DNA from: an uncultured Burkholderiales bacterium
GTDB taxonomy: Bacteria > Pseudomonadota > Gammaproteobacteria > Burkholderiales > Burkholderiaceae_C
Assembly: GCA_903871865.1 (NCBI GenBank)
Contig: CAIQIL010000126.1
Location: forward strand, 1 to 8,902
Direction: 5' to 3'
Length of the DNA: 8,902 nucleotides
Below, piece by piece: positions 1 to 6,352 of the stretch (positions within the stretch are counted from its first letter, which is position 1; every line of letters begins with the position of its first letter). The position numbers were made by a program, and so were the translations under genes. The notes below the pieces were generated by a model. The model made no database searches and was not told the DNA's origin. It was given only the letters and a program-made list of their open reading frames with translations.

Positions 1-670
1 AGGCTTGGTCGTGCACCCCGCAGCTGGCAACTGGCAGGGCACCTTGATGAACGGGCTGCTGGCCCACCACGCTGGCGCGGTGGCGCTGCCGCGTGCCGGC
101 ATCGTGCACCGGCTGGACAAGGACACCAGCGGGCTGATGGTCGTGGGCAAGACGCTGGAGGCCGTCACGGCCTTGAGTCGCGCCATCGCGGCGCGCGAGG
201 TCAGCCGCCAGTACCTGGCCCTGGCCCAAGGCACGGTGGACGAGGCCTTCTCGGTGATGTCGTCCATCGGGCGCGACCCCGTCACCCGCGTCAAGATGGC
301 CGTGGTGCCTGCGGGCAAGGCGGCCCGCACCGATGTGCAGCGGCTGCTGTGTGGGCTGTGGCAAGACCCCGCCGCCGATTTGCCGCCGCGGGCCTACAGC
401 GGTGTGCTGTGCACCCTGCACACGGGCCGCACCCACCAGATCCGCGTGCACCTGAGCAGCCGCAAGCATCCGCTGGTGGCCGATGCGCTCTACGGTGGCG
501 CGCAGGCCTTGGGCATGCGTCGCCAGGCGCTGCACGCCGCGAAACTGTCTTTCAAGCACCCCATCACGGGCGAGGTGCTGGCGTTCGAGGCCCCGCTGCC
601 CGACGACATGGCGCAAGCCTGGGCGGCCTTGGCTGTGGCAGTCACAGCAGATTCACAATCTGGTGTATAG
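1..670 (+). CDS. rluD: RluD-type 23S rRNA pseudouridine synthase, 5' end missing
   Basis: Converts specific uridines of 23S rRNA to pseudouridine (in E. coli RluD: U1911, U1915 and U1917 of helix 69). The reading frame is open from the window edge (first full codon at base 2), so the N-terminal S4 RNA-binding domain and roughly 100 or more residues are not seen. The first visible residues, GLVVHPAAGNWQGT, match the family motif before the active site. The catalytic motif GIVHRLDKDTSGLM follows, with the nucleophilic Asp of RLD encoded at 116-118. Further on come the family motif TGRTHQIRVHL and HPLVADALYGG. Stop TAG is at 668-670. RluA and RluC share these motifs; GLVVHP plus RVKMAVVPAGK favours RluD. 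In this genome it sits beside scpB rather than beside a pgeF-type gene, though what lies upstream is not visible. The last codons overlap a promoter-like -10 hexamer for the following non-coding region. Confidence 0.93.
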   Translation, partial: GLVVHPAAGNWQGTLMNGLLAHHAGAVALPRAGIVHRLDKDTSGLMVVGKTLEAVTALSRAIAAREVSRQYLALAQGTVDEAFSVMSSIGRDPVTRVKMAVVPAGKAARTDVQRLLCGLWQDPAADLPPRAYSGVLCTLHTGRTHQIRVHLSSRKHPLVADALYGGAQALGMRRQALHAAKLSFKHPITGEVLAFEAPLPDDMAQAWAALAVAVTADSQSGV

Positions 671-671
671 T
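666..671 (+). promoter_or_regulatory. Candidate -10 hexamer TATAGT at the end of rluD
   Basis: TATAGT differs from the sigma-70 -10 consensus at one base and overlaps the rluD stop codon. No good TTGACA-like -35 is seen at 16-18 bases; the best partial match is GTCACA at 641-646, with a 19-base spacer. A start about seven bases downstream (near 678) would give a transcript of about 200 nt ending at the terminator at 848-881. The call rests on this agreement more than on the hexamer alone. Confidence 0.4.
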
Positions 672-677
672 GGGTTG

Positions 678-881
678 GTGATTTGGCCTCGAGCCCCGGG
701 CGTGAACCCACGCCCCACCGGCCGGCCCGTGAAGAAGATGGCGTGGAACGCCATCTGAATGTCGCCTCCGCAGTGAGGCCCCTCCACACAGTCCAGTTTG
801 AACGCCCGTTGGCTGCCTCGCGGTTGAGCACAACGTCGGTGCGCCCGCACAGCGTGTTGCTGTGCCGCGCTGTGGTTTTTT
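678..881 (+). ncRNA. Candidate structured small RNA or attenuated leader between rluD and scpB
   Basis: No credible protein is encoded here. The stretch runs from just after a -10-like TATAGT to a hairpin plus T-run terminator, about 204 nt. Local hairpins read from the bases: 698-704 with 709-715 (7 bp, loop AACC); 736-743 with 749-756 (8 bp, loop TGGAA); 764-768 with 775-779 (5 bp, loop of six); terminator 848-854 with 868-874. A long-range alternative, 697-703 with 802-808 (7 bp), would compete with the first hairpin. Another, 685-690 with 775-780 (6 bp), would close a multibranch loop. Between the third hairpin and the 3' half lies an apparently unpaired segment containing CCTCC (781-785). 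I do not recognise it as tmRNA, 4.5S RNA, RNase P RNA or a common riboswitch. 6S RNA was considered for its size, but I could not fit the long closing stem. It could be a trans-acting sRNA, a cis leader of scpB, or only the 3' UTR of rluD. Confidence 0.45.
848..881 (+). terminator. Intrinsic terminator in the rluD-scpB gap
   Basis: CACAGCG (848-854) pairs with CGCTGTG (868-874) in seven perfect pairs, extendable inward by a G-U (855/867) and a G-C (856/866). One G then precedes six T at 876-881. This is a standard intrinsic terminator layout. It ends transcription from rluD and/or from the candidate promoter at 666-671, 37 bases before the scpB ATG. The same 5' arm can also pair with 859-865, giving a competing hairpin without an adjacent T run. 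Confidence 0.75.
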
Positions 882-918
882 GCCGACCGGTGCTGCCGCC
901 CCGCTCACGATCGACGCG

Positions 919-1608
919 ATGGAAGTCCTCCAATCCCAGGATGCCGAGCGCATCCTTGAAGCCGCCTTGCTGTGCGCGCCTCACCCCATGCCGGTGCGAG
1001 AGATGCGTGCCTTGTTCGACGACACCGTCTCGGCCGACACGGTGCGTGGCATGCTCGCGCGCATCCAGGCGCAATGGCAGGGCAAGGGCGTGATGTTGTG
1101 CGAAGTGGCTTCCGGCTGGCGTTTCCAGACCCGGGCGGATGTGCAAGTCCACCTGGACCGCCTCCACCCGGAAAAACCGCCCAAGTACTCCCGCGCCACG
1201 ATGGAAACACTGGCCATCATTGCCTACAAGCAGCCCGTCACGCGGGGTGACATCGAAGACATCCGCGGCGTGACCGTGAGCTCCAACATCGTCAAGCAGC
1301 TCGAAGACCGCGGCTGGGTCGAGGTGATCGGCCACCGCGACGCGCCGGGCCGCCCCGCCTTGTTCGCCACCACCAAGCAGTTCCTTGACGACCTCGGCCT
1401 GGCCTCCTTGTCCCAGTTGCCCACGCTGGAAGGTTTGCCCGTGGGGCAGGCCCTCTTGCCTGGGCTGGAGGATGAGCCGCTCGCCGATGCCGCGCTGGAC
1501 ACCTCATCGGCCAAGGACGCCAGCGAAGCTGCTGAAGCCGACGCCCTGCCTGCCCTCGACGCGCCCCACGCCCCCCACGCCCCCGATTCCGCACCACACG
1601 CCCCATGA
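919..1608 (+). CDS. scpB: Segregation and condensation protein ScpB
   Basis: ScpB is the dimeric winged-helix (kite) subunit that binds the kleisin ScpA in the SMC-ScpAB complex, which compacts and helps separate chromosomes. The product is 229 aa. A first winged-helix domain is at about 8-75. A second, at about 88-165, carries the family signature METLAIIAYKQPVTR and the following IRGV, then GRPALFATTKQFLDDLGL. A variable Ala/Pro/His-rich tail (about 185-229, [13 protein letters not shown]) follows, which looks disordered. I chose ATG 919 because it leaves a normal N-terminus (MEVLQSQDAERILEAALLCA). The in-frame GTG at 862 lies inside the upstream terminator hairpin and is unlikely. No Shine-Dalgarno is visible before 919. 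The stop overlaps the rluB start (ATGA), so the two are probably translationally coupled; scpB-rluB adjacency is common in bacteria. scpA is not in the window. Confidence 0.93.
   Translation: MEVLQSQDAERILEAALLCAPHPMPVREMRALFDDTVSADTVRGMLARIQAQWQGKGVMLCEVASGWRFQTRADVQVHLDRLHPEKPPKYSRATMETLAIIAYKQPVTRGDIEDIRGVTVSSNIVKQLEDRGWVEVIGHRDAPGRPALFATTKQFLDDLGLASLSQLPTLEGLPVGQALLPGLEDEPLADAALDTSSAKDASEAAEADALPALDAPHAPHAPDSAPHAP
1564..1581 (+). repeat. Two perfect 9-bp direct repeats in the scpB 3' end
   Basis: CCCCACGCC occurs twice head-to-tail (1564-1572, 1573-1581). A related CACACGCCCC lies at 1595-1604, directly before the rluB ATG. The repeats encode the HAPHAP tail of ScpB. The strand here is extremely C-rich and contains no Shine-Dalgarno for rluB. 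The simplest explanation is replication slippage in a disordered tail. Confidence 0.7.
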
Positions 1609-3743
1609 CCACCGATTCCGCGCCCATGCAAGATCCTCAGGACAACCAGCCCCCCGTCGAGGCCGCCACCGAAGCGGCGGTCAAGCCCAAGCGCACGCGA
1701 CGCCCCAAGGCGGCCGATGTGAGCGAGGCCTCCAGCGCGCCAGAGGCGACCGAGGCCGTTGTGCCGGCCGCGGCTGCAGAGGCTGAAGCGCCTGTGGCGG
1801 CCAAGCGGGCGCCGCGTCGCCGCAAGACCGTGGAAGATGCGCCCGCGCCGGAAGCGGCTGAGGTGACAGAGGTGGTGGCGGTCGAGCTTGCCGCTCCTGC
1901 CGCTGCGGACGAGGTCGATGCGCCGGTGGCTGCTGCCCCGAAGCGCGCGCCGCGTCGCAAGCCCGCGGCTGTGGCTCAGACAGAAGCCGTTGCGCCCGAA
2001 GCAATGGGCGAGGCCGACGTGGTGGCCGATGCTGCTGTGACCGCTGTGGCGCCCAAGGCATCCACAGGCCGGGCTGCACCGATCGCGGAAGACGGCGATC
2101 TGGCGGAGGCGTCGGCCAGCGAGGGGGCTCCGGGCGCCCAGTCGCAGGGCGAGGATCCCACCGAGTTCCGTGGCGCTCGCCGCGCCGCGATGGCCCAGCA
2201 GCAAGCTGCCGAGGTCTTCGCCGAGCTGTTGTCGGGTGATTTCGACAAGACCCACGAAGAAGAATCCGAAGAGGCCGCGAGCGCGGAGCCAGCCGGCCCC
2301 TACAAGCGTGTCTTGCGTCCTGAGCCTGATGCGCCCAAGCTGCAGAAGGTGCTGGCCCAAGCGGGCGTCGGTTCGCGCCGCGACATCGAGCAGATGATCG
2401 AAGAAGGCCGCATCGAGGTGAACGACCAGGTGGCCCACATTGGCCAGCGCATCTCGCACGGTGACCGCGTCAAGGTGGCCGGCAAGCCGATCCGGATCCG
2501 CATCGCGCCGCCTGCCGCGCGCATCTTGGCTTACCACAAGCCGGTGGGCGAAGTCGTCACCCACGACGACCCGCAAGGCCGCCCTACCGTGTTCCGCCGC
2601 TTGCCGCGTTTGCAGAATGGCAAGTGGATGTCGGTGGGTCGCCTGGACCTGAACACCGAAGGCCTGCTGCTGTTCACCAACTCCGGTGAATTGGCCAACC
2701 AGCTCATGCACCCGCGCTTTGGCGTGGAGCGTGAATACGCTGTGCGTGTGCTGGGCAGCCTGGACGAGGCCTCGCGCGAGCGCCTGCTGACCGGCGTGGA
2801 CATCGAAGGCCAAGCCGCTTCGTTCGTGTCCATCAGCAACGGCCTGGGCGAAGGCGTGAACCAGTGGTACCGCGTGGTCATCACCGAAGGCCGCAACCGC
2901 GACGTGCGCAAGCTGTTTGACGCCGTGGGCTTGACCGTCAACCGCCTGATCCGTGTGCGTTATGGCGCCATCGTTCTGCCGCGCGGCCTGCGCCGTGGCG
3001 TGTGGGCCGAGCTGGGCGAATCCGACGTTCGCGCCGTGAAGTCGCTGGCCGGCATGGACCGCCAGGACGCCGAGCCGCAGGGCCGCGGCAAGGGCGGCAA
3101 GCCGCAGCGCGGTCAGCAGTCCGAAGGTCAGCGTGGTGGCCAACAAGGCGGCCAGCAGGGCAGTCAACAGGGTGGTCAGCGCGCAGGGCAGGGTGCAGGA
3201 CAGGGCGCCAACGGGCAACAGCCCGGTCAGCGTGGCCAACAAGGTCAGCGCGGCCAAGGCCAGCAAGGGCGTGACGGGCGCGATGGTCGCGACGGACGTG
3301 GCGGCCAGGGTGGCCGTCCGCATCAAGGCGGTCAGTTTGGCCAAGGTGGCGGGCAGGGTGGTCAGCGCGGTCAAGGCCCGCGTGGCCAGGGTCAGCAGGG
3401 CAACCATGAGCGCGCCCAGATGTCGGGCCAGGCACCTCAGGGTGCCCGCGACGCGGACGATGATTTCGACCACATCGGCCCGATCCCCAACCCGCTGGAG
3501 CAGACCTTCGACAAGCGCTTCGTCAAGGGCTCCAAGCGCATCACGTCCGGTTTCGGTCGTCCCGACCAGGACCATGGTCGCGACGGCGGTGCCAAGGCCA
3601 AGGGCCCCAAACAACCTGACCCCTTGCAGACCGCGGTGGGCTACATCGGCGCCGACGCCTACTTTGGCGGCGGCCGCTCTGGCGGCAACCGCCGTGGTGG
3701 CAGTGGCGGCGGAGGTGGCGGCGGTGGTCGTGGTCGCCGTTGA
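1605..3743 (+). CDS. rluB: 23S rRNA pseudouridine 2605 synthase RluB with long disordered arms
   Basis: Makes pseudouridine 2605 (E. coli numbering) in 23S rRNA. The product is 712 aa against about 290 in E. coli. Residues 1-235 are Ala/Glu/Val-rich with three basic patches (27-35 KPKRTRRPK, 67-74 KRAPRRRK, 113-119 KRAPRRK). Residues 244-300 form an S4 RNA-binding domain ([21 protein letters not shown]). The RsuA/RluB catalytic domain follows to about 485, with the motif [20 protein letters not shown] and catalytic Asp348 (codon 2646-2648). [16 protein letters not shown] (438-453) and NRLIRVRYG (456-464) are also family-typical. Residues 491-615 are Gln/Gly/Arg-rich. A better-ordered piece, [19 protein letters not shown], is at 631-649, and the protein ends in a Gly run with GRGRR. 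The start at 1605 overlaps the scpB stop; Met8 is an alternative. No Shine-Dalgarno is visible, consistent with coupling to scpB. Long RluB proteins are known in betaproteobacteria, so the arms are probably real. Confidence 0.93.
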   Translation: MTTDSAPMQDPQDNQPPVEAATEAAVKPKRTRRPKAADVSEASSAPEATEAVVPAAAAEAEAPVAAKRAPRRRKTVEDAPAPEAAEVTEVVAVELAAPAAADEVDAPVAAAPKRAPRRKPAAVAQTEAVAPEAMGEADVVADAAVTAVAPKASTGRAAPIAEDGDLAEASASEGAPGAQSQGEDPTEFRGARRAAMAQQQAAEVFAELLSGDFDKTHEEESEEAASAEPAGPYKRVLRPEPDAPKLQKVLAQAGVGSRRDIEQMIEEGRIEVNDQVAHIGQRISHGDRVKVAGKPIRIRIAPPAARILAYHKPVGEVVTHDDPQGRPTVFRRLPRLQNGKWMSVGRLDLNTEGLLLFTNSGELANQLMHPRFGVEREYAVRVLGSLDEASRERLLTGVDIEGQAASFVSISNGLGEGVNQWYRVVITEGRNRDVRKLFDAVGLTVNRLIRVRYGAIVLPRGLRRGVWAELGESDVRAVKSLAGMDRQDAEPQGRGKGGKPQRGQQSEGQRGGQQGGQQGSQQGGQRAGQGAGQGANGQQPGQRGQQGQRGQGQQGRDGRDGRDGRGGQGGRPHQGGQFGQGGGQGGQRGQGPRGQGQQGNHERAQMSGQAPQGARDADDDFDHIGPIPNPLEQTFDKRFVKGSKRITSGFGRPDQDHGRDGGAKAKGPKQPDPLQTAVGYIGADAYFGGGRSGGNRRGGSGGGGGGGGRGRR
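3105..3412 (+). repeat. rluB: Degenerate Gln/Gly/Arg repeat tract inside rluB
   Basis: Short units meaning GQQ, GGQ, GQR and GQG recur (for example [15 protein letters not shown]). They are written with mixed codons (ggtcag, ggccaa, gggcag), so the repetition is stronger in the protein than in the [17 protein letters not shown] run lies inside, at about 3267-3308. The composition resembles RGG/RGQ low-complexity RNA-binding tails. Mixed codons suggest selection on composition rather than recent slippage. Confidence 0.7.
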
Positions 3744-3771
3744 GCGACAGGCACTTGCCACATTCGAACGA

Positions 3772-3777
3772 TACAAT
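3772..3777 (+). promoter_or_regulatory. Candidate -10 hexamer TACAAT upstream of ndk
   Basis: TACAAT, one mismatch from consensus, lies in the 74-base gap between rluB and ndk. It is about 40 bases before the ATG and would give a short leader. TTGCCA at 3755-3760 resembles a -35 but is only 11 bases away, too close, and no good -35 is found at the right distance. With the strong ribosome binding site of ndk, it suggests a separate ndk promoter. Confidence 0.42.
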
Positions 3778-3804
3778 CCCAGGTTTTGTCCATTTCGCTG
3801 ATTC

Positions 3805-3810
3805 AGGAGA
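3805..3810 (+). promoter_or_regulatory. ndk: Strong ribosome binding site AGGAGA of ndk
   Basis: AGGAGA lies seven bases before ATG 3818 and fixes that codon as the ndk start, against in-frame codons further upstream. It is one of only two strong Shine-Dalgarno sites in the window. Confidence 0.85.
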
Positions 3811-3817
3811 TCCATTC

Positions 3818-4243
3818 ATGACCGTCGAACGCACCCTCTCGATCATCAAGCCCGACGCCGTTGCCAAGAACGTCATCGGCCAAATCGTCGCCCGCTTTGA
3901 AGGCGCTGGCCTGAAGGTCGCCGCTGCCAAGCTGGTGCAACTGTCGCGCGCCGAAGCCGAGCAGTTCTACGCTGTGCACGCCGCCCGTCCTTTCTTCAAG
4001 GACCTGGTGGACTTCATGGTCTCCGGCCCCGTGTTCATCCAGGTGCTGGAAGGCGAAGGCGCCATCGTCAAGAACCGTGACCTGATGGGCGCCACCGACC
4101 CCAAGAAGGCCGCTGCCGGCACCATCCGCGCCGACTTCGCCGAATCGATCGACGCCAACGCCGTGCACGGCTCTGACGCCCCCGAGACCGCCGCCGTGGA
4201 AATCGCTTTCTTCTTCCCCGGCCTGAACGTTTACAGCCGCTGA
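3818..4243 (+). CDS. ndk: Nucleoside diphosphate kinase
   Basis: Transfers the gamma phosphate of ATP to other (deoxy)nucleoside diphosphates through a phospho-histidine, keeping the NTP and dNTP pools balanced in the cytoplasm. The product is 141 aa, the usual bacterial length, and full length. The N-terminus [18 protein letters not shown] is typical, with Lys11 in the nucleotide-binding position. The active-site motif NAVHGSD holds catalytic His117, the same number as in E. coli. The C-terminus is [14 protein letters not shown]. The start is set by AGGAGA seven bases upstream. The gene is probably transcribed from its own promoter after rluB. Only 36 bases separate it from rlmN, with no terminator between them, so the two are likely co-transcribed. 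The ndk-rlmN neighbourhood is conserved in other proteobacteria. Nothing unusual is seen. Confidence 0.98.
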   Translation: MTVERTLSIIKPDAVAKNVIGQIVARFEGAGLKVAAAKLVQLSRAEAEQFYAVHAARPFFKDLVDFMVSGPVFIQVLEGEGAIVKNRDLMGATDPKKAAAGTIRADFAESIDANAVHGSDAPETAAVEIAFFFPGLNVYSR

Positions 4244-4279
4244 TCGGCTGCTGCCTGCTGCCGTCTGGTCTGAAATCCC

Positions 4280-5413
4280 ATGAGCACTGTTGTCAATCTG
4301 CTGGATTTCGACCTCGACGGCCTGGCGGCTTACTGCGAGCAACTGGGTGAAAAGCGCTTCCGCGCCACCCAGCTGTTCCGCTGGATCCATCAAAAAGGCG
4401 CGTCTGATTTCGATCAGATGACCGACCTGGCCAAGTCCCTGCGCAGCAAGTTGCAAGGCGTGGCCCACATCCAGCCGCTGAGCATCATCAGCGAGCATGT
4501 GTCTTCTGACGGCACCATCAAGTGGCTGTTCGATGTCGGACAGGGCAATGCCGTCGAAACCGTGTTCATCCCGGAAGACGACCGCGGCACGCTGTGCGTG
4601 TCCTCGCAAGCGGGTTGTGCCGTGGGCTGCCGCTTCTGCTCGACCGGGCACCAGGGCTTCAGCCGCAACCTGAGCACGGGCGAAATCGTCGCGCAGCTCT
4701 GGCATGCCGAGCACGCCTTGCGCAAGCGCCAGAACACGTCCGAGCGGGTCATCAGCAACGTGGTGATGATGGGCATGGGCGAGCCGCTGCAGAACTACGG
4801 CGCCTTGGTGCCGGCCCTGCGCACCATGCTCGACGACCACGGCTACGGCCTGTCGCGCCGCCGCGTGACGGTGTCCACCTCGGGTGTCGTGCCCATGATC
4901 GAGCGCCTGCAGCAGGATTGTCCTGTGGCGCTGGCCGTGTCGCTGCACGCTCCGAACGACGCGTTGCGCGACCAGCTCGTGCCGCTGAACCGCAAATACC
5001 CCATCGACGAGTTGCTGAGCGCCTGCCAGGCTTACCTGCAGGCGGCACCGCGCGACTTCTTCACGTTCGAGTACTGCATGCTCGATGGCGTCAATGACAC
5101 CGACGAGCACGCCCATCAGTTGATCGCCTTGGTGCGCAACCGCATCCATTGCAAGTTCAACCTGATCCCCTTCAATCCCTTCCCGGCCTCGGGGCTGCAC
5201 CGTTCTCAGAACGAGCGCGTGCAGGCCTTTGCGCGCATCCTGGCCGATGCCGGCATCGTCACCACCGTGCGCAAGACGCGGGGCGATGACATCGATGCCG
5301 CCTGCGGCCAACTCGCAGGCGAGGTGCAGGACCGCACTCGGGCCGACGAGCGCATGTTGCGCCAGCCCATCGTCATCCACGCGGTGAGCAGCCAGAAGAC
5401 GCATGGGCATTGA
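4280..5413 (+). CDS. rlmN: Dual-specificity 23S rRNA / tRNA adenine-C2 methyltransferase RlmN
   Basis: Radical-SAM enzyme that places 2-methyladenosine at A2503 of 23S rRNA and A37 of certain tRNAs. The product is 377 aa, full length. The N-terminal helical region (about 1-90, with [18 protein letters not shown]) is typical. The [4Fe-4S] cluster motif CAVGCRFC supplies Cys113, Cys117 and Cys120. By comparison with the E. coli enzyme, the two mechanistic cysteines are Cys106 (TLCVSSQ) and Cys342 ([12 protein letters not shown]). A GMGEP motif (165-169) binds SAM, and [16 protein letters not shown] is at 301-316. ATG 4280 gives the normal start [15 protein letters not shown]. There is no clear Shine-Dalgarno, so expression may depend on readthrough from ndk. 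The stop is 63 bases before the pilW ATG. Confidence 0.98.
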   Translation: MSTVVNLLDFDLDGLAAYCEQLGEKRFRATQLFRWIHQKGASDFDQMTDLAKSLRSKLQGVAHIQPLSIISEHVSSDGTIKWLFDVGQGNAVETVFIPEDDRGTLCVSSQAGCAVGCRFCSTGHQGFSRNLSTGEIVAQLWHAEHALRKRQNTSERVISNVVMMGMGEPLQNYGALVPALRTMLDDHGYGLSRRRVTVSTSGVVPMIERLQQDCPVALAVSLHAPNDALRDQLVPLNRKYPIDELLSACQAYLQAAPRDFFTFEYCMLDGVNDTDEHAHQLIALVRNRIHCKFNLIPFNPFPASGLHRSQNERVQAFARILADAGIVTTVRKTRGDDIDAACGQLAGEVQDRTRADERMLRQPIVIHAVSSQKTHGH

Positions 5414-5444
5414 GTGCCCGGCATCGGCGGGCGCCTCAAGCCCC

Positions 5445-5450
5445 TACACT
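5445..5450 (+). promoter_or_regulatory. Weak -10-like TACACT upstream of pilW
   Basis: TACACT (two mismatches from consensus) lies in the rlmN-pilW gap, 32 bases before the pilW start codon. No convincing -35 is seen. It is listed because it precedes the second strong Shine-Dalgarno of the window, which may mark the start of a pilW-rodZ-ispG unit. Confidence 0.25.
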
Positions 5451-5462
5451 CTGTGCCCGAAC

Positions 5463-5468
5463 AAGGAG
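5463..5468 (+). promoter_or_regulatory. pilW: Strong ribosome binding site AAGGAG of pilW
   Basis: AAGGAG sits eight bases before ATG 5477. This decides the start against the in-frame GTG at 5414 (21 codons earlier) and the ATG at 5483. Confidence 0.85.
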
Positions 5469-5476
5469 ATAGCTGC

Positions 5477-6352
5477 ATGAGGATGCGATCCGTGATCCGC
5501 CTGGCCGAGCGTCGCCACCCGTGGGGGTGGTCACGCGGCTGTGTTGCGGCTGTGCTGGGGCTGACTTTGGTGCTGACCGGTTGTGCCGGTCTGCCCTCGC
5601 CCCAGCGTGCGCAGGGTGGCAATGCCGCAGATGCCCGCGCTGACATCGTCACGGCCTCGGACGAAGGCGATGTGCGTCGCCGTGCCCGCATCCGCCTGGA
5701 GCTGGCCACGACCTACTACGCCCAAGGGCAGTACAACACCGCGCTGGACGAGCTCAAGCAGGCGGTCTCCATCGACCCCAGCCTGCCCGCTGCGCACGAG
5801 ATGCGCGGCCTGATCTACGACGCCATGGGCGACACCGACCGCGCCGATGCGAGCTTCCGCCAGGCCCTGTCGCTGGACCCGGCCAACGTCAGCGTGCTGC
5901 ACAACCACGCCTGGTCGCTGTGCCGACGTGGGCAGTACGCCGAGGCAGATGCCTTGTTCGCCCGCGCCGTGACGCTGCCGCCGTCGCAGGCCATCCCGGT
6001 GTCCAAGACCCACCTGGCCCGAGGTGTCTGCCAGGTGCGCGCCGGCCTGTACGCCGAGGGCGAGAAATCGCTGATCAAGGCTTACGAAATCGACCCCGCC
6101 AGCCCGGCCACAGGCTACAACCTGGCCTCGGTGCTGATGCGCAGGGGTGAGCTGGAACGTGCACGCTTTTACGTGCGCCGCATCAACAACACGCCCGATC
6201 AAACGACCGCCGAATCCCTCTGGCTGGCGATCCGGATCGAGCACCGCCTGGGCAACTTCTCGGGCCGCGATGAGCTGGCCGCGCAGTTGCGCAGGCGCTT
6301 CATTGGCAGCCGCGAGGCCACTGCACTGGAACTGGGTCGCTACGATGAGTGA
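5477..6352 (+). CDS. pilW: Type IV pilus biogenesis/stability lipoprotein PilW (PilF), TPR protein
   Basis: Outer-membrane pilotin-type lipoprotein. The Pseudomonas PilF and Neisseria PilW family helps the PilQ secretin assemble and stabilises type IV pili. The product is 291 aa. A lipoprotein signal peptide has a basic N-terminus and a hydrophobic stretch (22-33, VAAVLGLTLVLT). It ends in the lipobox LTGC, with Cys36 as the lipidated residue. Helical TPR repeats run from about 70 to 240, with TPR-like segments AATTYYAQGQYNTALDE-type at 76-92, HEMRGLIYDAMGDTDRADAS at 107-126, NHAWSLCRRGQYAEADALF at 133-151 and GYNLASVLMRRGELERARF at 203-221. The start is fixed by AAGGAG. The stop overlaps the rodZ start by eight bases (ATGAGTGA). 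Its place between rlmN and rodZ matches pilF in Pseudomonas, which supports the pilus role over a generic TPR lipoprotein. Confidence 0.9.
   Translation: MRMRSVIRLAERRHPWGWSRGCVAAVLGLTLVLTGCAGLPSPQRAQGGNAADARADIVTASDEGDVRRRARIRLELATTYYAQGQYNTALDELKQAVSIDPSLPAAHEMRGLIYDAMGDTDRADASFRQALSLDPANVSVLHNHAWSLCRRGQYAEADALFARAVTLPPSQAIPVSKTHLARGVCQVRAGLYAEGEKSLIKAYEIDPASPATGYNLASVLMRRGELERARFYVRRINNTPDQTTAESLWLAIRIEHRLGNFSGRDELAAQLRRRFIGSREATALELGRYDE

Noticed and set aside
678..881. Identification of the gap transcript as 6S RNA.
   Set aside because: The size fits, but the 5' and 3' ends do not form the long closing stem and I could not place the central bubble. Without a covariance search the name would be a guess.
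862..918. In-frame GTG at 862 as the scpB start.
   Set aside because: The codon lies in the loop of the terminator hairpin, and the extra 19 residues would be translated from terminator sequence. The normal ScpB N-terminus begins at ATG 919.
683..1093. Short + strand frames across the rluD-scpB gap (for example 683-1093).
   Set aside because: They are out of frame with scpB, run into it, and give Arg/Pro/Ser-rich products typical of shadow frames, with no ribosome binding site.
1224..3815. An 863-codon open frame on the - strand across scpB and rluB.
   Set aside because: It is the antisense shadow of rluB: a high-GC gene with strong third-position bias leaves few stops opposite it. The translation is low-complexity Ala/Leu/Arg/His with no domain, while the + strand encodes recognised families.
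3740..3817. In-frame upstream extension of ndk by 26 codons.
   Set aside because: Ndk is 141 aa in the family, ATG 3818 has a strong Shine-Dalgarno at the right spacing, and the extension would run through the candidate -10 element.
4244..4279. Possible terminator after ndk (CGGC...GCCG).
   Set aside because: Only four pairs can form around a long loop and no T run follows.
3803..5410. A 535-codon open frame on the - strand opposite ndk and rlmN.
   Set aside because: Both + strand genes are full length with intact catalytic motifs. The antisense product is His/Gln/Ala/Val-rich without recognisable motifs, and no ribosome binding site supports it.
5414..5476. GTG at 5414 as the pilW start.
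   Set aside because: It has no ribosome binding site and would put 21 extra residues before the signal peptide; AAGGAG before ATG 5477 is decisive.
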